From: Planctomycetota bacterium
GTDB lineage: Bacteria > Planctomycetota > UBA1135 > UBA2386
DNA length: 64,000 nucleotides
Direction: 5' to 3'
Assembly (NCBI GenBank): GCA_027621295.1
Contig: JAQCBR010000001.1
Coordinates: forward strand, 1 to 64,000
The notes under the pieces are model-generated. The model worked only from the letters and a program-made list of their open reading frames with translations, was not told where the DNA came from and ran no database searches. The position numbers and the translations under genes are program-made. This document shows positions 35,269 to 44,263 of this stretch, piece by piece (positions within the stretch are counted from its first letter, which is position 1; each line of letters begins with the position of its first letter).

Positions 35269-36474
35269 ATGAGAGCGCTCGTCGAATCCACCTGGGACCG
35301 AGTCCAGCCCGCACTTCGGGCCGTGGTCGGCGAGGCGGTCCACGAGGCTTGGCTCAAGGCGCTCCGTCCGCTGGCTCTCGAGCGGGGAGTCCTGCACCTC
35401 GAGGCGCAGAACCGGATGGTCTGCGAACGGGTCGATCAGCTCTACCGGGAGCTGCTCGAGCGCGAGGTGTCGCGTGAGTTCGGCACGCCGATCGCGGTCG
35501 AGATCGTGCCGGCGCCGGAGTCGCTGGTGCCGGATGCCCTCGAGGTCGGTCCGAGCCAGCCGATCATCGATGCGAGCAACCGCACCGCATGGCTGGTGAT
35601 CCAGGCGCTGATCGACGGGCGATCGATGCCGTCGAGGCTCTTCCTGTTCCACGGCCCCGAGGGCTGTGGGAAGACCTTCCTCCTCCAGTTCTGGAGGAAG
35701 GCGCGCCGCGGTCCTGTGCTGTGGTTCGACGGGCCCCAGCTCGTGAAGGCGTTCCAGCAGGCGATCCGAGAGCGGCGCGTCGCCGCGTTCCGCGACGAGC
35801 TGTGTCAGGACGTGGATCTCGTGGTCGACGAGCTGCACCGGATCGCGGGGCACCTCCGGATCCAGCAGGAGCTGACCCGGGTCCTCGAGGTCCGTGCGGA
35901 GCTCGGGTCCGTCACGCTGCTCGCGGCTCGTTGGCACCCGCGGGACGTGCGGGACGTGGACGAGGCGCTCCGGACCTGGCTGTTGGCCGGGTTCGTCACG
36001 CGCGTCGAGCCGCCGAGCGTGGGTGGGCGGCTGATGTTCCTGCGCGCGCTCGAAGGGACGCGTTCCAGGAACGGGCGGGCCGACGCGATCGAACGTCTCG
36101 CACGTGACGTCCAGGGCAGCTTCCCCGATCTCCGCCGCGCGTGGGCTCTCGACCGTCACCGGAGCCACCCTTACATCGAGCGGAAGTACTTCGAGCTCAT
36201 CGATCCGCGCCGGGCTTTCGACCGTTCGCTGGCCAAGGTCGCCGAGGCGTTCGGAGTCGAACCCGAGGAGATCGCCAGCGAGTCGCAGCGGCGCCGTGCG
36301 TCGCGGGCGCGCAAGGTGCTGTGCTGGCTCTGCGTCCGTTCTGGACTGAGCCGGGCCGAGGTCGGGCGCTACCTCGGACGCACGCGCGCGGCGATCAGCT
36401 ACGCGATGAAGTCGTTCGAGCAGGACCTGCTCGCCGACGCTGCGCTCCGCGACCGCGTCGAGGCGCTCTTGTGA
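35269..36474 (+). CDS. DnaA-like AAA+ protein with divergent DNA-binding domain
   Basis: The 401-residue protein follows the DnaA layout. A domain I-like N-terminus (about 5-80, AWLKALRPLALERGVLHLEAQN) is followed by an AAA+ domain with Walker A GPEGCGKT (129-136) and Walker B DLVVDE (183-188), and a C-terminal helical domain IV (about 315-401) with FGVEPEEIASESQRRRASRARK. The helix-turn-helix reads GRTRAAISYA (370-379) where DnaA has GRDHTTVLHA, so the box-contacting Asp-His-Thr is replaced. It is either a very divergent initiator or a DnaA paralog (Hda- or DnaA2-like). A -10-like TATCGT lies at 35253-35258. The stop overlaps tmk by four bases. Confidence 0.72.
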   Translation: MRALVESTWDRVQPALRAVVGEAVHEAWLKALRPLALERGVLHLEAQNRMVCERVDQLYRELLEREVSREFGTPIAVEIVPAPESLVPDALEVGPSQPIIDASNRTAWLVIQALIDGRSMPSRLFLFHGPEGCGKTFLLQFWRKARRGPVLWFDGPQLVKAFQQAIRERRVAAFRDELCQDVDLVVDELHRIAGHLRIQQELTRVLEVRAELGSVTLLAARWHPRDVRDVDEALRTWLLAGFVTRVEPPSVGGRLMFLRALEGTRSRNGRADAIERLARDVQGSFPDLRRAWALDRHRSHPYIERKYFELIDPRRAFDRSLAKVAEAFGVEPEEIASESQRRRASRARKVLCWLCVRSGLSRAEVGRYLGRTRAAISYAMKSFEQDLLADAALRDRVEALL

Positions 36475-37139
36475 GCCGTTTCATCGCGCTCGACGGGCCC
36501 GACGGCTGTGGGAAGTCGACGCAGGCCCGGCGACTGGTCGAGGCGCTCCGCGCGCAGGGTCACTCCGTGCTGCACCTGCGAGAGCCTGGTTCGACGCCGT
36601 TCGGCGAGCGGCTCCGCGAAGCGCTCCTCGATCCTTCGGTCGGTGATCTGGCACCCCTGACCGAGGCGCTGGCCTTCTTCGCCGCGCGTCGCGCGATGCT
36701 CGACGAAGAGGTCGCGCCCGCTCGCGCGCGCGGGGAGATCGTGGTGGCCGAGCGGAGCTTCCTGTCGACCGTCGTCTACCAGGGGGCGGCGTGCGGGCAG
36801 GATGGAGTCGCGGACGACGTGCTGCGCTGGATCACAGCCGCGGTGCACGAGCGCTGCCGCCATGACCTCCTGGTCGTCCTCGACGTCGACCCGGAGATTG
36901 CCGCGCGCCGGGCGGCCGACCGGAATCCGGACCGGATCGAGGCAAGGGGCGTCGAGTTCCAGCGCCTGGTGCGAGCCGGGTTCCTCGAGGTGGTCGAGCC
37001 CGGACACTGGGCATCCGGCCTCGCCGCGTCCGGGATCCTCCGCGTCGACGCGAATCGCACGCTCGACGAGGTCCACGAGGACGTGCTGCGGGCGGCCGTC
37101 GCGTGCATCGGAGAGGGTCCGGCGGCGGGCAGGCCATGA
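36471..37139 (+). CDS. tmk: Thymidylate kinase
   Basis: It phosphorylates dTMP to dTDP. The 222-residue protein has the P-loop GPDGCGKST (9-17), the REPGSTPFGERLREALL dTMP-binding region, and a lid with RAADRNPDRIEARGVEFQ. The family's DR(Y/H/F) motif reads ERS in AERSFLSTVVYQG, a Glu-for-Asp change next to the base-binding Ser and Tyr-Gln-Gly. The GTG start overlaps the upstream DnaA-like gene and the stop overlaps the next gene, each by four bases. The pairing with a delta'-type clamp-loader gene is a common bacterial arrangement (tmk-holB). Confidence 0.88.
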   Translation: MSRFIALDGPDGCGKSTQARRLVEALRAQGHSVLHLREPGSTPFGERLREALLDPSVGDLAPLTEALAFFAARRAMLDEEVAPARARGEIVVAERSFLSTVVYQGAACGQDGVADDVLRWITAAVHERCRHDLLVVLDVDPEIAARRAADRNPDRIEARGVEFQRLVRAGFLEVVEPGHWASGLAASGILRVDANRTLDEVHEDVLRAAVACIGEGPAAGRP

Positions 37140-38092
37140 GGCTCCTCGGCCAGTCGGACGATTTCGAGCGGCTGCGGGCGGCCGCGTCCAGGCTCGCGGT
37201 TCCGCACGGGATCGTGATCGAGGGCGTGCCCGGTGGCGGCAAGTCGTCCGCCGCCCGCGTGCTCGCCGCGGCCCTGTTGGCCGGAGGTGACCCTGGAATC
37301 GAGGCCAGGGTCGAGTCCGGGCTGCACGCGGATCTCCACGTCGTCGATCTGCCCCAGGATCGACAGGACATTCCGATCGACCGGGTGCGTGAACTGCAGT
37401 CCGAGCTCGAGCGAAGGCCGGTCGAGGGGCGGGCGAGGGTCGCGATCGTCGACCCCGCGGATCGCCTCAACGAGCAGGGGCAGAACGCGCTGCTGAAGAC
37501 GCTCGAAGAGCCCGGTGAGGCGACCTTCCTCCTGCTCGTGACGAGCCGTCCCGAGTCGCTCCTCGAAACCGTGCGCTCCCGGTGTCGCCGGCTCCGGGTG
37601 CTTCCGCTGTCCGCGGAGGAGATCCGCTCCGAGCTGATCGCGGAGTCGGGCGACGTGCCCGGACTCGGGCTCGCGGTCTCCGCGTGCGGCGGTTCGCTCG
37701 GCCTCGCCCGCGACATGCTCGGTGAGGAAGTCCGCGAGGTCGGCGGTGCTGTGGCGGCATTCCTGGCGGATCCACGGCCCGGCGCGGTCGCGGATCTCCG
37801 GGGGCTGCTCGACCGGGTCAGCGGACGAACAGAGACCGAACGGCGGATGGAGTGGGTCGCGCGTCTGGCGCGTGGTCTCCTCAGGAAGCGTGTCCAGGAC
37901 GCCGTGTCCGCGGTTGCGCAGGTCGGGGGGGGCAGCTACGGTCCCGGCTGCGCAGAGCCCTGGCTCTCCGCCCTCGAGGCCGTCTTCGACGCCGAACAGG
38001 ACCTCACCCTCGGGATCCCTGCGACGCAGGTGATCGAGGGGCTGGGCCTCCGGCTCGTCGGGACCCTCGGCGGCGGTTCGCCAGCTGCGTGA
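37136..38092 (+). CDS. holB: DNA polymerase III delta'-type clamp-loader subunit
   Basis: A 318-residue AAA+ protein with the P-loop GVPGGGKSS (about 28-36), the sensor-like DPADRLNEQGQNALLKTLEEP and the RSRC motif (SRCRRLRVLPLS) typical of the delta' and DnaX family. The C-terminal collar region is short and Ala/Gly-rich. The zinc-binding cysteines usual between P-loop and Walker B are missing, as in some delta' proteins. It is called holB on the tmk-adjacent context and the LNEQGQNALLKTLEEP signature; a DnaX-like paralog is less likely because of its small size. It begins within the tmk stop. Confidence 0.8.
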   Translation: MRLLGQSDDFERLRAAASRLAVPHGIVIEGVPGGGKSSAARVLAAALLAGGDPGIEARVESGLHADLHVVDLPQDRQDIPIDRVRELQSELERRPVEGRARVAIVDPADRLNEQGQNALLKTLEEPGEATFLLLVTSRPESLLETVRSRCRRLRVLPLSAEEIRSELIAESGDVPGLGLAVSACGGSLGLARDMLGEEVREVGGAVAAFLADPRPGAVADLRGLLDRVSGRTETERRMEWVARLARGLLRKRVQDAVSAVAQVGGGSYGPGCAEPWLSALEAVFDAEQDLTLGIPATQVIEGLGLRLVGTLGGGSPAA

Positions 38093-38242
38093 CGCGGCGC
38101 CCGCGCCGCGTGTTGGACGAGCACGAAGACGAGCGATCTCTCGACCTGCACGGTCGAGGGGGGTCGGTCGGCCACCGCGTCCCTCGGCTGCGCCTCGGTC
38201 AGGCGGGCAGCCGGTGGGCGAGTCCGGTGCCCGGTCGGATCG

Positions 38243-38261
38243 CCGGGAACCTGGTTCCCGG
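38243..38261. repeat. 19-bp perfect inverted repeat
   Basis: CCGGGAACCTGGTTCCCGG is fully palindromic about its centre base. It lies 150 bases after holB and about 88 bases before the Minf_1886-type gene. It could be an operator or a weak hairpin terminator; no U-tract follows. Confidence 0.5.
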
Positions 38262-38348
38262 GGGTCAAGGGTGGTGCCTGGATGGTCGATAGCTTGCTCA
38301 GGTGACTCGGAAGTCGCCTTCGCAGCGAGAACGACGAAGACCACCCCG

Positions 38349-38792
38349 ATGACGGGACACGACGGCATCGAAGATCGGATCCAGGCGGTGCGCCGACGCG
38401 ATCGGCGTTTCGCGCGGAGCGCCTATTACTTCGTTCTCGACGCGCTCGACCACACGATGGTCTCGCTCGGTCGGGACACGGAGACCGGCGAAGAACGCCA
38501 TGTCGGTGGGCGGGAGCTGCTGTCCGGCATCCACGAACTCGCCTCCCAGCAGTTCGGACCGATGGGGGAGCTCGTGTTCGCGCGGTGGGGGATCCGCGGG
38601 CCCGAGGACTTCGGCGAGATCGTCTTCAATCTCGTCGATGCAGGGCTCCTCAGCAGGCGCGCCGAGGACTCCCGGCTCGACTTCTGCACCGACCAGGACT
38701 TCGACGGCTACTTCGCCGATCGGTTCCGGGAACGGCTCGAGGCGATCAGCCGTAGGACGCCGACCGTGACGCAGCAGAAAGCGTCCGCCTGA
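38349..38792 (+). CDS. Minf_1886-type conserved protein (Planctomycetes/Verrucomicrobia family)
   Basis: A 147-residue cytoplasmic protein of unknown function. It matches, from memory, the Plancto_Ver conserved family (TIGR04138) in order and spacing: SAYYFVLDALDHT, RHVGGRELLSGIHELASQQFG, FARWGIRGPEDFGEIVFNLVDAGLL and a C-terminal aspartate-rich DFCTDQDFDGYF. The family is largely confined to the Planctomycetes-Verrucomicrobia group, so this gene is the best taxonomic clue in the window. The ATG at 38349 is chosen because earlier codons lie in the leader containing the 19-bp inverted repeat. Confidence 0.82.
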   Translation: MTGHDGIEDRIQAVRRRDRRFARSAYYFVLDALDHTMVSLGRDTETGEERHVGGRELLSGIHELASQQFGPMGELVFARWGIRGPEDFGEIVFNLVDAGLLSRRAEDSRLDFCTDQDFDGYFADRFRERLEAISRRTPTVTQQKASA

Positions 38793-38850
38793 GCGGCGCC
38801 GCGCTGCGGAGTCGTCGATCGCGGCGCGCCGCCCCCACCCCAGGCCCTGG

Positions 38851-38875
38851 CCCATCGCGCCCGTCCCGCGATGGG
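38851..38875. terminator. Hairpin between convergent genes
   Basis: A 9-bp perfect stem, CCCATCGCG (38851-38859) with CGCGATGGG (38867-38875), closes a 7-base loop in the 105-bp gap between the Minf_1886-type gene and the minus-strand protease gene. It probably terminates both. Confidence 0.55.
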
Positions 38876-38897
38876 GGCTGGGTCGGCTGCTGCATGC

Positions 38898-41228
38898 TCA
38901 CTTCTTGGTGGGCTCGGCCGCGTCGACCTTGAGCACGTCCTTGTAGGCGTCGACGCTGCGGATGTCCTTGCCGGCGCTCTCCAGGACCTCCTGGATGCCG
39001 GTCTGGAGCTGCGCATCCTCCTGGATGTCGCCGACCGCGCGGCCGCCGGGATAGGCCTTGCCCCGCAGGTCCGCGACCTCGTCCCGGACCAGGTAGCGGA
39101 TCCAGCGGCGGACGTCGTCCCGGTCGAGGTGCGTATCGAGGCCGGAGAACAGCTCTTCGAAACCGGGGTAGCGGTCCACGGTGCCGCGATCGCCGTCGGC
39201 CAGCTCGAGGAAGAGTTCGGGGTTCGCGCGGACCTGCTCGCGGACGTAGTCCTGCAGCGTGCCGGCGCGGAACAGCTCGAAGATCTCCGCGTTCTTCCAC
39301 GCGTCGGTCGCGCTGATCTCGCGGAGTTCGATCTCGATGTCCGGGGTGACGCCCCAGTCGGGAGCGACGATCTTGCCGTCGCGGTCGACTTCCTTGTGCA
39401 CGCAGCGGCCGCTCGGCAGGTGGTAGCGGGCGACCGTCAGCTTCATCCGCGGTCCGACGTCGTAGCTGCTGTTGCCGTTGCGGTCCTCGAACTTCTCCCA
39501 CTCGTCGCGGACGCCGTTGTCGTTCGAGTCCTCGAACTCCTCGGGCGGATCGGTGCGCATCGGCAGCAGCTGCTGGACGCTGCCCTTCCCGAACGAGCGG
39601 GTCCCGACGATCACCGCCCGACCGAGGTCCTGCAGCGCGCCCGCGGTGATCTCCGAGGCGGAGGCGGTGTACTCGTTGACGAGGACCGCCATCGGCAGGT
39701 CGAGCATCATCGCGCGACCGGGTCGGGTCCGGTAGTCGAAGCGGTCGTCGGGGTTGCGACCCTGCGTGTAGACGACCAGCTCGTTGGCCGGCACGAACAG
39801 TTCGACCACGTCGCGCGCGGCGAGCAGGAAGCCGCCCGTGTTGTTGCGGACGTCGAGCACGAGGCCGGCGATGCCTTCCTCCTTCATCGCGGTGAGCGCC
39901 TGTCGGAGTTCGGTCGCGGTGCTCTGCGCGAAGTTCACGAGTTCGACGTAGCCGACGTTGCCGGGCAGGATCTCCCAGTTGACCGACGGCACGCGGATCT
40001 GTGCGCGCACGATGTCGACGTCCTGCGGCTCCTGGAGTCCCGGGCGGGCGATCTTCAGGATCACCGAAGTGCCGGGCTCGCCCTTCATCCGGGAGATGAT
40101 CTCCTCGGACGTGTGACCGCTCGTCTCCCAGCCGTCCACCTCGAGGATCTTGTCGCCGGACTTCAGTCCCGCGCCGTAGGCCGGCCCGGAGTAGATCGGG
40201 CGGATGATCGAGAACACGTTGTCCTTGTCGAAGTTGACGAACGCGCCGATGCCGCCGTACTCGCGGTTCAGGTCGAAGAAGAACCGCTGGTACTCCTCCG
40301 ACGTGAAGTAGGACGAGTGCTGGTCCAGGGACTCCATCAGGCCCTTGGCCGCGGCCTCGAGCATGTCCTGGTCCTCGAACGTGTCGCCGCGGACGTGCAT
40401 CGACGATGCGGCCATCATCAGCTCGCGGAGCCGTGCGAACGCACCGTCCCTGCCGCCGCTCCCGCTGGCTGAGCCGCCCTCGTCGAGCTGCTGGAGCACG
40501 ATCTGACGCAGCCGCCTCTGGAAGAGGCGGCGCTCTTCCTCGCGGCGGAGGAAGCTCTCCGCCAGCTTGCCCTCGAGGCTCGGCTGGCCCGCCACCTCGC
40601 GAAGGATCTCACCCGTCCGCCCACCGAGGTCGGAGTTCAGCTCGGCCATCGTCAGCGCCGCGCGGACCCGCAGGTCGGGGTCGCGGGAGCCCTGGAAGTC
40701 CGACAGGGTCTGCTTCGCGAGGAGCTGTTCCGCCTCGGTCCCGATCCGCCACAGACCGCGCGCCGCTTCGATCCGGACCGGCGCCTCCAGCAGGTCGTCC
40801 GCGACGCGGTCGGCCAGGATCTTGCGGACGTCGGGGAGCACGCGGCGGTTGAACAGCGTGTCCTCGGCGAGGATCGACAGCGCGGCCGCGCGTTCCTCGG
40901 CGTCGGCGGGTGCCTGGGTCACCGGCTCCAGCAAGGAGAGGATCTCCTTGCCGAACACGTCGCCGTCCGCGAGTTCGCGGAGCGCCGAGGCGGCGGCGAG
41001 GCGTGCCCGCGGCCCGGCGTCGGCCGCCGCGGTGATCACGGCCTGCGCGACCGCGTCCTCGGTGCCGTCCAGATCCGCCAGCTGCGTGCCAACCGAGAAG
41101 GCCTCCGCGATGCTGCCCTCCGCGGCGAACCGCAGCAGCTCCGTGGCACGACGGCCGAGGTCCTGCGCGTGACCGCTGACGGCGAGGAGGAGGGCGGCGA
41201 TGGCGGACGCGGGGAAGAGTCTCTGCAT
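38898..41228 (-). CDS. S41 C-terminal processing peptidase with HEAT-like N-terminus and calcium-loop insert
   Basis: The 776-residue exported protease has a signal peptide (SAIAALLLAVSGHAQ) and about 230 residues of HEAT/Armadillo-like repeats (APVRIEAARGLWRIG). A PDZ domain follows (REYGGIGAFVNF ... AGLKSGDKILEVDG), then a tail-specific protease domain. The catalytic Ser is in TASASEITAG and the Lys 25 residues later in RSFGKGSVQQ, as in Prc/CtpA. Directly after the Lys region is an insert with two Asp/Asn-rich loops (DSNDNGVRDEWE and DRNGNSSYDVG) resembling calcium-binding EF-hand or dockerin loops. A C-terminal helical domain follows. It probably processes or degrades proteins in the periplasm. 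Confidence 0.85.
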   Translation of the reverse strand: MQRLFPASAIAALLLAVSGHAQDLGRRATELLRFAAEGSIAEAFSVGTQLADLDGTEDAVAQAVITAAADAGPRARLAAASALRELADGDVFGKEILSLLEPVTQAPADAEERAAALSILAEDTLFNRRVLPDVRKILADRVADDLLEAPVRIEAARGLWRIGTEAEQLLAKQTLSDFQGSRDPDLRVRAALTMAELNSDLGGRTGEILREVAGQPSLEGKLAESFLRREEERRLFQRRLRQIVLQQLDEGGSASGSGGRDGAFARLRELMMAASSMHVRGDTFEDQDMLEAAAKGLMESLDQHSSYFTSEEYQRFFFDLNREYGGIGAFVNFDKDNVFSIIRPIYSGPAYGAGLKSGDKILEVDGWETSGHTSEEIISRMKGEPGTSVILKIARPGLQEPQDVDIVRAQIRVPSVNWEILPGNVGYVELVNFAQSTATELRQALTAMKEEGIAGLVLDVRNNTGGFLLAARDVVELFVPANELVVYTQGRNPDDRFDYRTRPGRAMMLDLPMAVLVNEYTASASEITAGALQDLGRAVIVGTRSFGKGSVQQLLPMRTDPPEEFEDSNDNGVRDEWEKFEDRNGNSSYDVGPRMKLTVARYHLPSGRCVHKEVDRDGKIVAPDWGVTPDIEIELREISATDAWKNAEIFELFRAGTLQDYVREQVRANPELFLELADGDRGTVDRYPGFEELFSGLDTHLDRDDVRRWIRYLVRDEVADLRGKAYPGGRAVGDIQEDAQLQTGIQEVLESAGKDIRSVDAYKDVLKVDAAEPTKK

Positions 41229-41429
41229 GGATGCTCCGAAGACTTCGGTTGCTGAGGGGGAAGATCGGCCGGCGGAGCGCCGACCCTCCACCCCGGGCGG
41301 AGTTGCGAGGCGAGGATAGGGACTCGACCTCTGCCGGTCACCCACGGCGTCGGCACCACGGGCGTTGGACGCTCGGCAGGACGGCCGTTCGTGTGGATCA
41401 CGCCCGGGGATTTCGCAGCGTGGGCGACC

Positions 41430-41435
41430 TAGACT
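41430..41435 (+). promoter_or_regulatory. -10-like element before moaC
   Basis: TAGACT ends seven bases before the moaC GTG. The spacing predicts a transcript beginning at the start codon. No -35 is obvious. Confidence 0.3.
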
Positions 41436-41442
41436 CGACGCC

Positions 41443-41985
41443 GTGACGGATCACGAGCAGCGCGAGCCCACCGACGCAGGCGGTCTGACCCACATCGATG
41501 GCTCCGGGCGCGCCCGGATGGTCGACGTGTCGGCCAAGTCCGAGACCGCGCGCGAGGCCGTGGCCCGTGCGGTGGTGGAACTCGGGCCCGCGCTCGTCGA
41601 TCGACTCCTCCGCGGGGATCTGCCGAAGGGCGAGGCGATCGGCGTCGCGCGGATCGCGGCGATCCAGGGCGCGAAGGAGACCTCGAGGCTGATCCCGCTC
41701 TGCCATCCGATTCCGCTGTCCGGTGTCGAGGTTGCGATCGGCCGCTGCGGGGAGGATGCCGTCGAGGTCGTCGTCACCGCCCGGTGCCGAGGCGTGACGG
41801 GAGTCGAGATGGAAGCCCTCACCGGCGCGATGGCGGGAGCGCTCACGCTCTACGACATGTGCAAGGCGGTGGAGAAGGGCATCCGCATCGGGCCGGTCGA
41901 GCTGCTGCGCAAGGTGGGGGGCAAGTCCGGGACCTGGGAGCGGCAGGCGTCGTCCGAGCCGCCGGGTCCACGCATCGACCCATAG
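41443..41985 (+). CDS. moaC: Cyclic pyranopterin monophosphate synthase
   Basis: It converts the MoaA product to cyclic pyranopterin monophosphate in molybdenum cofactor synthesis. The 180-residue protein has [25 protein letters not shown], the active-site [44 protein letters not shown] and the final [10 protein letters not shown]. All are highly conserved in MoaC. About 15 residues at each end are divergent. The GTG start gives the normal N-terminus; no other moa genes are near, so it is transcribed alone. About 230 bp of GC-rich sequence separate it from accB. Confidence 0.94.
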   Translation: MTDHEQREPTDAGGLTHIDGSGRARMVDVSAKSETAREAVARAVVELGPALVDRLLRGDLPKGEAIGVARIAAIQGAKETSRLIPLCHPIPLSGVEVAIGRCGEDAVEVVVTARCRGVTGVEMEALTGAMAGALTLYDMCKAVEKGIRIGPVELLRKVGGKSGTWERQASSEPPGPRIDP

Positions 41986-42218
41986 TCCTCGGCTCTGGCT
42001 GTGTGCGGCAGAAACGTGACGAGGGCGGCCCGGGACGGACTCGGCGGTCGGAGCCCGTGGGGCGCGGGGCCAGGGCTTCGGGGGGACCTCCACTCGGGAT
42101 CAGCCGCACGGGCTCCCGCAGCAGAGGGGAATGGGCTATTTCGCGCCGCCGTCCCTGCGTAGAGTCGCCCGCCCGGCGCCCACACGGGGGGCACCGCTCG
42201 CAGTACCCCAGCACGAAC

Positions 42219-42878
42219 ATGGCTCAGAAGAAGAAGCCGGCGAAGAAGCCGGGCACGAAGTCTCCGAAGAAGTCGGCCGCCCGGACCGCAGCCAGGAAGC
42301 CGGCTGCGAAGAAGCCGGCTGCGAAGAAGTCCGCAGCCAAGAAGTCCGCGTCCAAGAAGGCCGGTGCGCGCCAGCAGGCCGCGAAGCGGAGCGCGGGTCG
42401 CGACGCCGACCCGGTCGCCCAGATCCAGCGCGTGATCGACGTGATGGTCGAGGCGGGAGCGGTCGAGGTCGAGCTCGAGGACGCGGGGCTCAAGCTGCGG
42501 GTCCGGCTGAAGGGCGACATGCCCATGCCGATGATGTCCTACGCTGCGCCAGCTCCGGTGCTCGGGGCTGCTCCGGCAGCAGGGGCCGCAGCTGCTGCCG
42601 CGCCGGCGGCTGCAGCGCCCGCTGCGGACGATCCGCGTCGGAAGGTCTTCCAGTCGCCGATGGTCGGCACCTTCTACCGCTCGTCGTCGCCGGACTCCGA
42701 CCCGTTCGTCGGCGTCGGTGACCGCGTCGGGCCGGACCAGACGATCTGCATCCTCGAGGCGATGAAGGTCATGAACGAGATCAAGGCCGAGATGAGCGGC
42801 GAGATCGTCGAGGTGCTCGTCGAGAACGGCGAGCCGGTCGAGTTCGGGCAACCCCTGTTCGTCATCAAGGCCGACTGA
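42219..42878 (+). CDS. accB: Biotin carboxyl carrier protein with lysine/alanine-rich N-terminal tail
   Basis: The carrier of acetyl-CoA carboxylase, 219 residues. The C-terminal lipoyl/biotinyl domain (about 141-219) has the biotin lysine K183 in EAMKVMNEI. Residues 65-100 ([23 protein letters not shown]) are the usual AccB N-terminal segment, and 105-138 is a Pro/Ala linker. Unusually, residues 1-60 are an added basic tail of [16 protein letters not shown] repeats: 18 Lys, 4 Arg and no acidic residue, like histone H1 or bacterial H1-like proteins. The ATG at 42219 starts this tail; the tail region has clear codon bias and is in frame. It is followed one base later by accC. Confidence 0.92.
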   Translation: MAQKKKPAKKPGTKSPKKSAARTAARKPAAKKPAAKKSAAKKSASKKAGARQQAAKRSAGRDADPVAQIQRVIDVMVEAGAVEVELEDAGLKLRVRLKGDMPMPMMSYAAPAPVLGAAPAAGAAAAAAPAAAAPAADDPRRKVFQSPMVGTFYRSSSPDSDPFVGVGDRVGPDQTICILEAMKVMNEIKAEMSGEIVEVLVENGEPVEFGQPLFVIKAD

Positions 42879-42879
42879 A

Positions 42880-44226
42880 GTGTTCCGACGCATCCTCATC
42901 GCCAACCGCGGGGAGATCGCCCTGCGGATCATGCGGGCCTGCAAGGAGCTCGGCATCGAGACCGTGGCCGTCTACTCCGAGGCGGACCGGGATCTGCTCC
43001 ACCTCCGGTACGCGGACGAGACGGTCTGCATCGGGCCAGCGCCCAGCGGGCAGAGCTACCTCAACATCCCTGCGCTGATCGCCGCCGCCGAGATCGCTGA
43101 CGTCGAGGCGATCCACCCCGGCTACGGCTTCCTGTCGGAGAACGCGCACTTCGTCGAGGTCTGTCAGTCGTGCAACATCAAGTTCATCGGTCCGTCGCCC
43201 GAGACCATCGCGGCGGTCGGTGACAAGGTCCGCGCGAAGGAGATCGCCCGCGAGGCGGGTGTCCAGGGCGTGCCCGGCAGCGACGGTCCGGTCGAGTCCG
43301 AGCAGGATGCGCTCGCGGTCGCGCGCCGGATCGGATTCCCGGTGCTGATCAAGGCGGCCGCGGGCGGCGGTGGACGCGGCATGCGCGTCGCGCACAACGA
43401 CGTGAGTCTGGTCAACGGCTACCACTCGGCCCGCGCCGAGGCGGAGGGCGCGTTCAAGAATTCGACGGTCTACATCGAGAAGTACGTCGACCGTCCGCGC
43501 CACGTCGAGATCCAGATCATCGCCGACATGCACGGCAACGTCGTGCACCTCGGTGAGCGTGACTGCTCGATGCAGCGTCGCCACCAGAAGCTCGTCGAGG
43601 AGAGTCCGTGCCCGGTGCTCGACGAGGACACCCGGCGGCGCATGGGTGAGGCGGCTGTCCGGCTGGCGCGCGCGTCGGGCTACTACTCCGCGGGCACCGT
43701 CGAGTTCCTCCTCGACCGCGACGGCAACTTCTACTTCATCGAGGTGAACTCCCGGATCCAGGTCGAGCACCCGGTCACCGAGGAGGTCACCGGCGTGGAC
43801 CTGATCCGCGAGATGATCCGCGTCGCCGCCGGCGAGAAGCTGTCGTTCACGCAGGACGACATCCGACCGAAGGGGCACGCGATCGAGTTCCGGATCAACG
43901 CCGAGGACCCGGAGTCGAACTTCAAGCCGAGCCCGGGGCTGATCGAGACGCTGATCCCGCCGTCGGGTCCCGGCGTGCGTTGGGACAGCCATGCCTACCA
44001 GGGCTACCGCGTCCCGCCGCACTACGACTCGATGGTCGCCAAGCTCATCGTCCACCGGGCCACTCGTCAGGAGGCCCTGGCGACCGCGCGCCGAGCGCTC
44101 GAGGAGATGCAGATCGACGGGATCAAGACGACCCGGAGTCTGTTCCTCCGCGTGCTCGAGCACAGCGACTTCATCCACGGCAACATCGACACCGGGTTCA
44201 TCGACCGCTTCTTCGGGCAGCGATGA
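42880..44226 (+). CDS. accC: Biotin carboxylase subunit of acetyl-CoA carboxylase
   Basis: ATP-grasp enzyme of 448 residues that carboxylates the biotin of AccB with bicarbonate, the first step of fatty acid synthesis. It begins [24 protein letters not shown], carries the glycine-rich ATP loop [12 protein letters not shown], the catalytic [16 protein letters not shown], the [16 protein letters not shown] metal/biotin motif and the C-terminal [14 protein letters not shown] [12 protein letters not shown]. Length is standard. It starts at a GTG one base after accB, so the two are co-transcribed; the carboxyltransferase genes accA and accD are not in the window. Confidence 0.97.
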   Translation: MFRRILIANRGEIALRIMRACKELGIETVAVYSEADRDLLHLRYADETVCIGPAPSGQSYLNIPALIAAAEIADVEAIHPGYGFLSENAHFVEVCQSCNIKFIGPSPETIAAVGDKVRAKEIAREAGVQGVPGSDGPVESEQDALAVARRIGFPVLIKAAAGGGGRGMRVAHNDVSLVNGYHSARAEAEGAFKNSTVYIEKYVDRPRHVEIQIIADMHGNVVHLGERDCSMQRRHQKLVEESPCPVLDEDTRRRMGEAAVRLARASGYYSAGTVEFLLDRDGNFYFIEVNSRIQVEHPVTEEVTGVDLIREMIRVAAGEKLSFTQDDIRPKGHAIEFRINAEDPESNFKPSPGLIETLIPPSGPGVRWDSHAYQGYRVPPHYDSMVAKLIVHRATRQEALATARRALEEMQIDGIKTTRSLFLRVLEHSDFIHGNIDTGFIDRFFGQR

Positions 44227-44263
44227 TGAACATGCGGCGTGCGATCCCCGCCCGGCACGCTGC

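Noticed and set aside
42219..42400. Separate small histone-like gene before accB
   Set aside because: There is no stop between the Lys/Ala repeats and the biotin carrier domain; it is a single reading frame.
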